64,000 nucleotides of DNA from Ciona intestinalis (lineage: Eukaryota; Chordata; Ascidiacea; Phlebobranchia; Cionidae): contig NC_020177.2 of assembly GCF_000224145.3 (NCBI RefSeq), forward strand, positions 884,363-948,362. The letters are read 5' to 3'. Numbering within the stretch: position 1 is the stretch's first letter; each line of letters begins with the position of its first letter. This document shows, piece by piece, positions 11,910-23,000 of this stretch. A program made the translations under genes and the position numbers. The notes beneath the pieces were generated by a model. It was given only the letters and a program-made list of their open reading frames with translations, did no database searches and was not told the origin of the DNA.

Positions 11910-12821
11910 AAGTAAACTACATGCATTGTATAGTAATATAGAAGGGTCGGGTAGGATGGAACATTCTCTCTCGTCAAATTTGGTAGTAAACAAAGAATAT
12001 TTACAGAATTACATTATTATATCGTCACGGCTCTAAAAGAACGTTGCTGATTGTTAAAAACATGATCGGGAAATATGGGATTTAAGAACCAACAGTATCC
12101 CATCTTACCTCACAATACTATATATATGCATACAGCTGTAATATGGTGCGTACAATAACAATGGTCTAATGATACCGATCACAGGAAATAACCGTTTAAT
12201 CACTTCTACGACGTTTCTCTAAATCGAGCTATATTATGCCGTGTATATAATGTATAGTAACTCATACACCAAAAAGTCTCAAAATAAAAATACGGAATCA
12301 AACCTCATAATCAGTACGTTATGACGTCACAGACACGTGTAATTTGACCAAAATGGCCGAATCGCTTGGAATTTGTTAACCTTTTATGATTGGCTATTTA
12401 AAAAACGCCCAAATTCTGTTGGCCAATAAAAAGTCAGATTGCCAGAACGCCCATATCCGTGTTGAATCTGATAATTTATCAAAACTAACATCGGTGCGCG
12501 AAGTATTGACTTAACTCATAAAATGATGGGTGTGGCATACTCATATATACGTCATATGTTTATTGAAGAAACTTGAATTTAAAGTTTGGTCTTTCGTTAA
12601 ATTATATAAGTCGTTCTCAATTAACCCACAGCTAGGTCGCAACCAAAAATTGAGCTACTATATCATTTATTTGGATCGCCTTATTTGAATAATAAAAAAC
12701 TTAACGTATGAAACGATGGGGTAAGATGGTTCATATTTTTATTCTCTTTTATCGTCGCATTTGGTAGAAAACAAAGAATATTTCATAATTTATATGACCG
12801 CATCCTCACGATTCCAAAAGA

Positions 12822-13020
12822 GTATATTAGGGTGGGGGACGATGGGACACCTTTAGCCCATAATATCCAAATATTCTGATCGTGTTTTAAACAATTAACA
12901 AAGGTCTATGGGAGTTGAGAGGATACGATTTTATATTTCTTTGAATATTCTTTGTTTACTACCCAATTGAACGAGAAAATAGAATGAAAATGTGTCCCAT
13001 CTTCCCCCACTCTACTATAT
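12822..13020. mobile_element. Foldback MITE copy
   Basis: One of the best-preserved copies: GTATATTAGGGTGGGGGACG at the left and CTTCCCCCACTCTACTATAT at the right. The interior contains ACGAGAAAATAGAATGAAAA. Confidence 0.85.
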
Positions 13021-13407
13021 ATTAAAAACACATAAACAAATATAGGATATCATGTGCTTACTATATTCATTTTACCTTAATTACAAAATGTTTGGTTTTC
13101 TTTTGTTCAAATATGTTAGTTGTCCCGCATGGGCAACCCAAAAGTAGAGCCGCAGTTTTAATTTGGTTGGGTCGCATGTTTTTTGATTGGTTTATGCATG
13201 GTTCAACCATAGATATCTGAACATATGTTTAGATATCTATGGTTCAACTTAAGATGACAGAAAGTTGCGATATTTATAGTTTTAAAAATTGGCATATATG
13301 AGTTATTATTAAAAATTGTTAAAAAAAATAAACAAACATATGTGACTATTTCTGATTGTTTGCGGCACATCAAACATAAGCCCACATTTTACAACTTTAC
13401 ACAATAC

Positions 13408-16400
13408 ATGCTGGAATTGGATTCGCCCTCTCGCGGTTGCAGTATGATTGTTGGTCGGTCTTGTATTTCATAATAAATGACACACTTACGAGTCCAAAAA
13501 AGCGTTTTAACAAAACCTAGGGAACTTAAACGCTTTAAATGTTTCGCGAACTCTGGCGGACGATAGTATATACTCGTTGAAATTCAGTAAAGAAGGAAAT
13601 ACAGGCTCTATGCTGCCACCAGTGGAAGAGATGTTGCTGTATACGTAAGATAACTAAAAGTTACAATCATAGCAATTCGTGAGCCTGCACGAGATACAAT
13701 ATATAGTATGGTGGGTGATGAAAAACCTTTTCATTCTATTTTCTTGTCCTATTTGGTAGTAAAAAAAGAACATTTGCTAAATTATGAAACCATATCCTTA
13801 CGACTCTCATGGACCGTTGATTGTTTAAAACACCACCAGCTTATTTAGATATTATGTGCTAAAGGTGTCCCGTCTTTCCCCCACCCTATCATATATGTTT
13901 TAGTTGTCTCGTTATGAAAGAATCAATCAATCAGGCCATATTTTTAGTTTAGGGTCTTATATCATGATTGTAGTTTAGGGCAGTTAGGCATACTATTCTA
14001 ATGTTTAAACACACAACCATCTACTTATCCATCGTATAAAATGTTGTAACTTGTAGAACCAAGATCTTGTTAGCTACCGAGTTGAACCTTGAACCCGGAG
14101 AACGTATTCGACCTCATTCAATATTAATATGCAAAACCTACAACCCAGTAAATATTAAATTGAATTCGAACCAACACCAAAGAACCTCTGGCTGTATTTA
14201 AATAACCATGACGTCACACGTACTATTTAAGCTGGTCGCACAAAGAAAAATCTCATTTAGCGAAAATGACTCCATGGTGTTCAGGTTGAGGCTTGCAAAA
14301 AGTAGGGTGATTAGACGCGTATGGAATATTAACATATTATAACATAATATTTATGTATCAATTTGATTACAATAATAAAGCGGATTTTGAATTAACATGA
14401 CGAAGATATGGATTTGAACAGCTATAAGATTTCTTACGTATACCACGCTAAGGTTAAATAAATAAAATCCTAATCATTATTTAAAACTTTGTTGTTACAG
14501 GCGCCACATATAATAAGGTTGAAATAATTACGTTGAGGTTTAGAATGGTAAAGAGTGGAGGATTGCATCGGACAGACCTTTAACAACGGACCATGGTATG
14601 TAGTTCTGTAACATATATTACTGTGGGGTAAGATGGGTACAATTAGCTTAGTATCCCATGTTTCCCGATCGTGTTTTCAACAATAAATAACGCCATTTTA
14701 GAAATGTGAGAATGCGGTTTTACAAATTCTGCAAATATCCCTTATTTACTACAAATAGAATGAAATGGAATGAAAACATGTCATCCCTAACCCAACCTAC
14801 TACGTCAAAGTGTATCAATAATTTTCCAATTATCCATAAAGTTGCATACCAGATAACTCGTAAGCGGGCACGAGATGTGACACAGAACACCTGTCAATAC
14901 AAAGTTCCTAACCAATCATATCCTTTCTAGGCACGAACCCGATTCCCCCCAAAAAAGCGGCTCCCACGTGACCAGCAAGATCGTTACCATGACAACTGGA
15001 AGAGATTTGGTTGGAGGAAGAAACTGTTGTTGATGACGTATAAGGACAAGGAGATTTACAAGAAAGTTTTGGAAAGACAACTCTTTCTTCCTAAAGGTAT
15101 TTTTTATCTAGCGAGTGTGGGTTTCGACACCGCACCTTTAGTTTAATGTATTTGCGCTTCGTGGAACGAGAAAGTATTGGGATATTATCAACCAAAGAGT
15201 TACATAGGTATAGTAACTCGTAAGCGGGCACGAAGTGTATATAAAACATAACACCCGTGTTATAACGACATTCTTAAAAATGATGAACGTAAAATATCGG
15301 ACAGTTCAGCTGCTGCATACATACACCAATATTTTGGTCAGTTTCAAAACAAACACGTACCGTATATATATTACAATTGTCTGCTGGCGATGTTTTGTAA
15401 ATTAAAAGTTTGTTTATGACGTCACAGTAAACCAGCTGTTTGTAACATCCGCTTTCGTATCCGTATATGAGTAATCTGGTTAAAGTGTCGTTGTGTTGCG
15501 CTTCTTTACAAGTGGCCACAATAAAAATACTCGTCGCCCGTAATTATATGCTAACAATGCACTTCGCGTTACGTAATAATGCGCAAACACTCGAAGTCGA
15601 AACATCGAATTGCCGCAAGAAGTTTGCTCGATGTTTGCCGACGAAACCGCGATCAAGTATTGTCTGATAAGAAACCGCATTGTTACATCACAATCGCCGC
15701 TAAGCGTGGGTGTTTGTGTCGTTATGTCATGTTCGGATTATGATCGAACTGTAAGCTCTGTGACGTCATAGTACATCCGTAATCTAAGTACCCAACACCA
15801 AAACACGAGGAGTTACATCCGGGTTTATTGTGATGTCATACAGCCCCACTGTGACGTGTCAATGAATCCATGAAACGCCCACACACAAATCTTCGAATAA
15901 ATTAGCACGAAATGGACAAAGCTGCCGATTGTTTCAAGTCGCTGTTCCTTTGTTCTTTGGTTGTTAACGCGACCGCATCTATTTCTGCGCACTGACGTAA
16001 CCGCGCAGGTACGTTGGGTTTAGCAGCCACGCTTTTATCCAACACTTTTACTCAAATAGTTTTTTAACGACTGTCGCCTTTGCCGCTAAAATTCTCCTTT
16101 CTGTGATGCATTAACATATTTTAAAGAAATGTGACGTCATAAATATGGCGCCATGTTAAATTTGAATATTCACATGACGTCATTATATATGTATTATATT
16201 TAAACAACCCATTTATTGGAAAAATATTATTATTATCCCAGATCCTATGCGATGGACCGAAATCCACGTAATGACGTGGGTTCGAGATATTTCAGTTCTC
16301 TTTCAATTCAACGTCGACCTCAACTTGTTTGTTATGAACGGGAAGGGAATATGCTTAATGTCACTCGAAGGATTCAGGTAATTAACACACCCTGAGTGGG

Positions 16401-16805
16401 ATTAGCAGACATGATTTTATTTACCCTTTTACTAAAGTTGTTTTTATTTAAATCAAAATTTCATATTCGAAAAGATAATAAAATGTTATCTTTTTTTGTT
16501 ATAACGACTGTGAGTATTAATTTCCATATTTGCACTTGGCCAAGATACCTAGCCGCAGTTGCTTCAATCCTAAAAAGAAATCCCACACAAAGTTATATAC
16601 GTGGTAACTTGTAAGCAGGCACGGGGTGTGTGAAACAGATCAACCGTGTTATAATGGCTGTCGTTGCCCCGCTGTAAGGGTCAATAAGTTAACTTTATTT
16701 ATTCATTTTCATATTTCTATGTTAAGATACCGTTCGCCGGTTGGTGGCGCTCTACTCTACAACGATCTGCAACACAAACTCCTTGCGAATATTATGACGT
16801 CATAG
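13408..16805 (+). CDS. PNT (Pointed/SAM) domain protein related to ETS factors, no ETS domain visible
   Basis: PNT domains are SAM-like helical bundles through which ETS factors oligomerise or dock kinases. Predicted exons: 13408-13435 (tentative start, weak donor), 13521-13644, 14057-14147, 14931-15096, 16242-16377, 16727-16805 (stop TAG). All phases fit, giving about 207 residues. The last two exons hold the domain, about residues 137-207: DPMRWTEIHVMTWV at its start, NLFVMNGKGICLMS in the middle, FRYRSPVGGALLYNDLQHK at its end. The start resembles ETS1/2 and the end resembles ETV6/TEL. The stop comes about seven residues after the domain, and no ETS winged-helix exon is seen before intersectin's 3' end. 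Drosophila Mae is a known PNT-only regulator of the ETV6-like repressor Yan, so a similar ETS-modulating role is an inference. The first two exons are less certain than the last three. Confidence 0.72.
13701..13896. mobile_element. Foldback MITE copy in an intron of the PNT gene
   Basis: Left end ATATAGTATGGTGGGTGATG and right end CTTTCCCCCACCCTATCATA pair as inverted repeats. It sits between the predicted second and third exons of the PNT-domain gene. Confidence 0.75.
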
Positions 16806-16959
16806 TTGCGTCATCTCTTTCTTAGCTTACAGGTGGCGGGAACTTTTCTGTGCAATTGACAGCAAACAAGAAGCATTGTTACGTCACTATCGGCAGTGTA
16901 GAACTTTCTATAGAACATGTTGCTCTCTTGTTTCTTCTTTATATTAGATTGTGACGTCA
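15417..16959. promoter_or_regulatory. Cluster of perfect CRE-type palindromes TGACGTCA
   Basis: Six exact copies lie at 15417, 15761, 16132, 16175, 16795 and 16952. Others nearby are at 6769, 10747, 12322 and 14209. TGACGTCA is the full CREB/ATF site. The copies sit mostly in introns and flanks of the PNT gene, which could make them regulatory, but TGATGTCA-like words are frequent throughout the window and function is unproven. Confidence 0.4.
16242..16805 (+). CDS. PNT domain exons of the ETS-related gene
   Basis: Exon 16242-16377 follows TATTATCCCAG and ends TTCAG/GTAATT. Exon 16727-16805 follows a pyrimidine-rich stretch ending TTAAG and closes with ATGACGTCATAG, so the stop codon overlaps a perfect TGACGTCA palindrome. 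Joined in phase 2, they give the complete helical domain, including the MNGKGICLMS segment conserved in ETS PNT domains. The intron holds a SINE tail (16590-16705). Confidence 0.85.
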
Positions 16960-18716
16960 TGGGACTATTCTCATTTAAATTTAGGTTGCTAAGGCAACGT
17001 AATTTAGTATTGCGGCTTTGTGACGTTATATAGACGTTGTGGTAAGATGGTCCATGTTTTCATCCTGTTTTCTCGTCCTATTTTGGTAGTTAACAAAAAT
17101 ATTTACAGAACTATATATAGTAGGGTGGGGTAAGATAGGACACTTTTTCATTCCATTTTCCCGTGCCACTTGGTAGTAAATAAAGACCATTCCAATGATT
17201 GAAAACGTATCTTACGACTCTCATATACCGTTGTTAATTGTTTAAAACATGATTAGGATATTTGGATAATATATGCCAAAGGTGTTCCGTCTTTTCCCAC
17301 CCTACTATAACCATATCCTCACGACTTTCAAATAGCATTGTTAATTGTTAAACAAAAAATACTTTTTAAAAACACGATTCATCTTACCTCAAAGTACTAT
17401 ATTTACTCTCCCTTTGTTAAGGATGGTTACGTAATAATGGTGTGTGATGACGTAACAGAGTGGTGGGGTGGTGATACCGTCCTTATTATGGTTACCTCGG
17501 TGTTCTTGTTATGCAAAGCTTCAATATGCACGTTGTTCTTGCTGGAAAATAAAATTAGTGAAACCAAACCCGTTTCATATTGTGATTTACACAGCTGCGC
17601 TAAAATACATTAAAGGAAATTTTTGTCTTTTTAAAATAAACAAAACCTAGCTAAAAACTAATCAACAAAACATAGCCGTGAAAAAAACATGAAACAAATA
17701 TAAACAAAAGATGTTCAAAACATTATACATATTATTAGTTAAATACGTGCTCACCCATTAAAGCTTTGTTCTCTTGACGTCTGAACCCTGTCGTAGCACC
17801 TCCCCAATACACAATATACAACAAGTTCATTTAAAAACTGTATTAAGTCTACAAAATATGTCTCTGGAATACAGCACAATGAGCGATTATGACATGACAA
17901 TTGCAGCATGATATATTGCAATAGAAATCATATGCAGTGGATAATGTAGCGTGTTAGTTAGCGTGACCTTATACATGGTAACACTTAATCAGCAATCATG
18001 AAATAACAAAACAATTTGTGATGTCATAACATTTCTGATCATGTAGCGTAATAATAGGATTTAAGTACAATCAAATTTTGGCAACAAAATTATAAAAATC
18101 CATAAAAATCTAATCGTTTAAGTCATTACTGCTGTTACACCCTGATGAATTCATTATTAATCCTGAAATCATAGAAAAAAATCTCATACAACAAATTTGT
18201 TCTTTATCCAAAATACTGCAGCAACAGTAGCTAGTTTGGTCAAACAAATACAGTGTCCAAATAAGCATTTCAGTGAATATAGTTTGAAAAATTCGGTTAT
18301 AACCAAAACAAATGTATGGCAATATATAACTACCTGTCCCACTATAATTTGTGGCTATTTTCAAACAGTGTTAAAGCACACAATATAATATGGCCAAGAC
18401 TAAAATATAATATAATGTTCATATTAACATGTGGCCGCACTTATCCATAATACAGTGGCCACAGCTTGACTAAGTGTATGTACCATTCTGGAATCTTATT
18501 TCATTGCAGTCACTTTAAAATTGTACAGAAACCCAAAAAATCAAGGCCAAGCCAAAACATGTACCCAGAAATAATGTAGCAAGATCAAACAAAATATGGC
18601 AGAAAGAAAAAGTGTTTAAACTCTGAGAGGACACCAAATTAAACCATTCTTACAAATCTATGAAGAAAATATGGTGGAACATAAATCATCTTTATATGAT
18701 GACATCACAATGATTC
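16806..18716. other. Spacer between the PNT gene and the intersectin 3' end
   Basis: No recognised gene. The stretch holds a half foldback element (about 17036-17110), a full one (17112-17310), an AATAAA near 17548, and the expected intersectin 3' untranslated region on the minus strand. Two short open stretches, 16853-16975 (+) and about 17755-17840 (-), look somewhat exon-like but have no recognised similarity. Confidence 0.5.
17112..17310. mobile_element. Foldback MITE copy
   Basis: TATATATAGTAGGGTGGGGT at the left pairs with TTTTCCCACCCTACTATAA at the right. Interior phrases match the 9341 copy in the same sense. Confidence 0.8.
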
Positions 18717-20034
18717 TTATGATTCAAACAATTGTAAGGAAAGTTTAACAACAACTTCCCCAGCATCGACCTCGTGCAATAATAATCGTTTGGTTATCGG
18801 CTCTTTAGAAGTGGAAGCCTCACGCTGAATTTCCGATAATTTCATTTCAGTTCGACCAAGAAAATCTGAAAAAAAATTGTTGACAAATTATATTTAATTT
18901 TTTTTTTGTAAGTTTAAAATAAGTAAGACAAAGAAAATTTGAAAAATCTTTGTTTGGTGTAGTAGGGTGGGGGAAGATAGGACACCTATTCATTCTATTT
19001 TCTCTTCCAATTTGGTTGTAAGCAAAAAACATTCAAAGAATTATGAAACTGTGTGTTCACAACTCCCATGCACGGTTGTTATTTGTTTAAAACCCGATCA
19101 GGATATTTGGATATTATGTGATAAAGATGTCCCATCTTCACCCACCCTACTATATATTTTGTGCTACTTTCAGCCATACAAATTACTAAATGTTGGGCAC
19201 AGACACAGTGGTAGGACATTTACACTGTAACCAAAGAATTCCGAAGACCTATCTGGCCTATGGGAAAAAAACTAGTTAGAAATAACTCAGTGGGGTAATT
19301 GATGGGTTGTATGAGCCTGGGTGTTGGGATAATGGGTCAACTGTGACTTAAATCTGAGGTACCATAACGTGCTGTACTCTATGACCTTACTCATGTAAAA
19401 TAGAATAAAACACAAACTTCTAAAACACGACAAATTATTGTTAGAAAAACTAGGCCTACCATCAGGTGAGAACATATAACGTTGAAACACAGAAATACAA
19501 AGAACATCCAAGTTGACGTCTTTAACGTAAAACTGCATCTGACTTCCCCATTTTGGATTCAATGTGTCCTGGAGATATGATTCAAGTTAGTGGGTGGTGG
19601 GTTCAAGTCTCAATGAGGTAGTTTTAATATACAAGAGTTGTGTGAGTATTACATTACGTTGAAATTAGTAGCTTTTATGCACCTCATGCTCACTGCCCAG
19701 TTATACCATGGGTATCTTCTTATACACCAGACACACATGGTGTATTCATACACCTCATGCTCAATGTCCAGTTATAACATGGGTGTCTTCTTATACATCG
19801 AACACATATGGTGTATTCATACACCTCATGTTCACTGTCAAGTTAAACAAACTAAACAATCAACATCTGTTTGAAAAACATCGCATACCTGAACTGTCTT
19901 TGTGGTATGCGATTGTTCTCCCATTGTGACCTCACAATAGGGGTCGTGACGTCCATTACTTGTTTTCACCAAGTTACACCCCTCTATAATGGTGACCATC
20001 AACCTACCGATGCCCGCACTTCTCTGTGTACGAG
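18717..20034 (-). CDS. ITSN: Intersectin exons 36-38: C2 domain and C terminus
   Basis: Exon 36: [15 protein letters not shown] and [18 protein letters not shown]. Exon 37: [17 protein letters not shown] and [10 protein letters not shown]. Exon 38: [13 protein letters not shown] to [12 protein letters not shown] and the stop. The calcium-site aspartates are partly preserved, as expected for the intersectin C2 domain. A pair of 71-base repeats and a foldback element fill the flanking introns. Confidence 0.95.
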
Positions 20035-23000
20035 CTGTAAGAAATATTATTGTGATGTAACACTACTGTAGTTGTGTTCATGAGTGAATTGAACTTGTTT
20101 ATTCTCTGGAAAATGACATGGCTGGAAAACGGCAGTCGTTATAACACGGGTGTTCTGTTTCACTTAAAAACGCTTAAGAGTTGCCTTGTATGTAACTTTG
20201 TGGTTAATTACGTTTAGAATCTTTTTTGTTAGTGTATGGCTGATAATTTGTAGAACCCAATTAGTGACCACTGAGTTGAAGCAATTGCTGTTAAGTATAC
20301 TGAAGGGACAAGCACCCACAATGGTAACAGCATCGAGCACACATCTGTAAACTTTACTGGTCAGTAGGTATGTTTCTCTTATATAACTAAAGAGTAACCC
20401 CCACAAACACCCAACTAAACCATAACCCCCAAGTACCTTGGTAAGCTTTTTCTCTTTTCTTTTTCTCTGTGTCGATATATAGTTCGGCCGCTTCCTTTAT
20501 TTTATTCATCCAGGCAGTTCGTTCGTTAATATTCTCAGCTTTGAGCGTATACACATGGTCGATATGTGATAAATGGAAGGTGGGCTCCTCTGTGGGGTCG
20601 GTGGGTAAACGAGTGAGAACTTCGTTCAAGAATATCGGCTGAAAATATCAATTATTGATTAAATTTAAGTAAGTGGCTACTGTTGATATCACCCTAATGT
20701 ATGTTCTGGATATGTTTGTGCCAAGGTTGTTTTTAAACTTGTTTTTTAAAAAACAGTTTTCATGGCTTCTATATTTTTACTCTTTTTTAGGGAAGTATTT
20801 GCATTAAGCCTCAAATTTAAAGCCAAGTTTTTTGCATACATAATCACTCAAAAATTACATTCTTGGTAACTCGTGAGCAGGCACGGGGTATGTGAAACAA
20901 CACCTTTTTTATAACGATTGTCGTTGCCCCGCCTCGCGAAGATAAGTAAGGTACATTAATAACCACAACTTAATTCTTATAAAAGTAACAATTCTCACCG
21001 TTTTATACATCCTGAACTGTGGGTTACTCTTAGAAGTAAACACAAGATCATTGGTTGGCCCGCTTAGTGGTTTGCTTGGTATAGTGAGAAGTAGGAAGTC
21101 GTTGAATAAGAAACCAACAAGTTCTTTGTTCGATTTATGTTTATAAAGGTTCCCACAGTGTAAGAACCTACGTTGGTCCAAACAATTCGTTTTTGAGTTG
21201 AAAACCAGTTTCTGCAAAAGATAAAGTAAAAATATAAAATTTATCTAGTATTTTGTAATAAAAATTATGATAATTTTTATAAAAACAAACAAAGAATATT
21301 CACATCATTAAGACCATCGAGTTGAACATGTGTTTGTAGCCATTCCAATCTGTCAGAATTCTCTTTCTGTCGAACACCTTCATTTACTTGCGAACATAAT
21401 TCTTCAGATTTTTCCAACGCAGTTATAAGATTTCTATGATCGGGGTGGTCACCTGGTGTTGACTCTACGATCTGAAAATATGAAAATAAGTTTAAAAAAA
21501 TAACCAAAAATTCACATGGGAAATGAAACAGCAGACATGCACTTTGTTTTTTAATTATTTATATCAGATGAGCCGTTGACAGAATATTTCCATTATACCT
21601 GTTAGCAAATGAAACAGAACTTACCTTTTTAATGAGTAGAGGGTACTTGGTGACTCTTTGCATTGGTTTAACAAGGTAACTACTAACTGGGAGGCCTTTC
21701 CATGACTTCTCTGTTTCACACAGCTGTAAATACATGTTGGTTATTACCTTAAACATTTGTAAAACATTAGTAAAAAACTATTCACAAAATTGTAAAAAAA
21801 TACAAAAAAAATTAAAAAAAGTGTTAAAATTCTGAAATGTTAATAAATGTTTGGTAACTAAATAGTTGATTAAACCACCTTGACAAGTTCTTTAAACTCT
21901 TGATTGCTATCCAACCTCTGTTGTAGCATGGATGAAGCATTAAGTTGGCAGCTACAGAACCTCACATATGAATCCATATGTGGGATTTGTTCACATAAAA
22001 TATCACCAATCATTATTGAGTTATCAGCTCGCATTTTACAACGAACTCTTAAAGCTCTGTGGGAATAATTATATTAGGTTGGGAAGCACTGGTTTAAAAT
22101 AACAAAATTGTTTGCATAATTATTTAAGATGCTGTACCTAGAGTAAATCAGTAGACTTTATTATACCAATGAAAGTTAACTTTGTTGTACCATTTTATTT
22201 CCCAGATGGCGAGCATCATCAGGGTACACTTTCTTTAGACAAGACAGTTATTTACGTTTTACATTATCCCTGATAAAAACCACAGAATATTTTTTACCTA
22301 ACACTCCCTGGAAATTATTACAATTATAGTATGTTGGAAAGCACTGATTTAAAAATGACAAATATTTTTCAATATTTAAAAAAATTATTCTTAAAAAACG
22401 ATAAGAATTTATTTATGATAGGTATTTATTACAGCAGAGTATTTCTTACTTCACAAGTTTAGCGCTTGTCATAATAAGTTCATTAAGATTGACAAACAGC
22501 GTGTTGCAATCATGTTCAGTTAGAATCTTCTTGGTTCGTAAAGGTTGTTGGAAGTCACGGTCCGCTGTTTCGAGGTCCTGGGTATTGAAATCAGTTTCAC
22601 CAACTTATATGTGATTGCATGTGACTTATTTATCTTCGTGTGAGCGGGGCAACGACAGTTGTTATAACATGCGTGTTCTGTTTTATACACCTCATGTTTG
22701 CTTACGAGCTGCCATATTTGTAACTTTGAAGGTTTATGATTTTAATGTGTTTTATATTGAGAACTAATGATTAAATGACACTCATCTTTTGATTGGATAC
22801 AAATTACTGGATAAAAAACATAAACTTACACTAAACAAACACGTATTTTAACCTTATTAACACATCTACCTTCAACAATACAACACACCTGTAAATAAGT
22901 TTCTTCTGAAGCGATTAATTCCATAACACGTTGATGATATTCGTTTAGTTTTGAAGATTTTACGGGTACTAGGTTAGCTGTGGATGCATTAGTATTATGT

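Larger units (their letters stand above)
10262..13407. other. Spacer upstream of UNC93A and of the PNT-domain gene
   Basis: No convincing coding exon was seen. The stretch contains four foldback elements (11709-11909, 11943-12122, a partial copy near 12715-12820, and 12822-13020) and a degenerate 71-base repeat relic at about 11500-11660. Two promoter-like patches are present: 11145-11195 has CCAAT (CACCAATCAG) with GGGGGCGTG and GGTGGGCGT; 12385-12455 has an inverted pair of CCAAT boxes (GATTGGCT and GGCCAATAA). As the flanking genes are divergent, these patches are reasonable promoter candidates for either gene. Confidence 0.5.

Noticed and set aside
13521..13644. Reverse-strand reading of this exon (GGSIEPVFPSLLNFNEY)
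   Set aside because: Also open, but it has no splice partners, whereas the plus reading joins four downstream exons in phase.
14931..15034. Alternative frame of the PNT gene exon (HEPDSPQKSGSHVTSK...)
   Set aside because: It ends at a TGA within the exon, while the other frame stays open and joins the PNT exon at the right phase.
15274..15680. Opposed open frames of 66-81 residues
   Set aside because: Both strands are open in the same place, neither resembles a protein family, and the area is intronic to the PNT gene.
17338..17613. 91-residue open frame with a hydrophobic stretch
   Set aside because: Starts inside a foldback element and shows no domain or splice partner.
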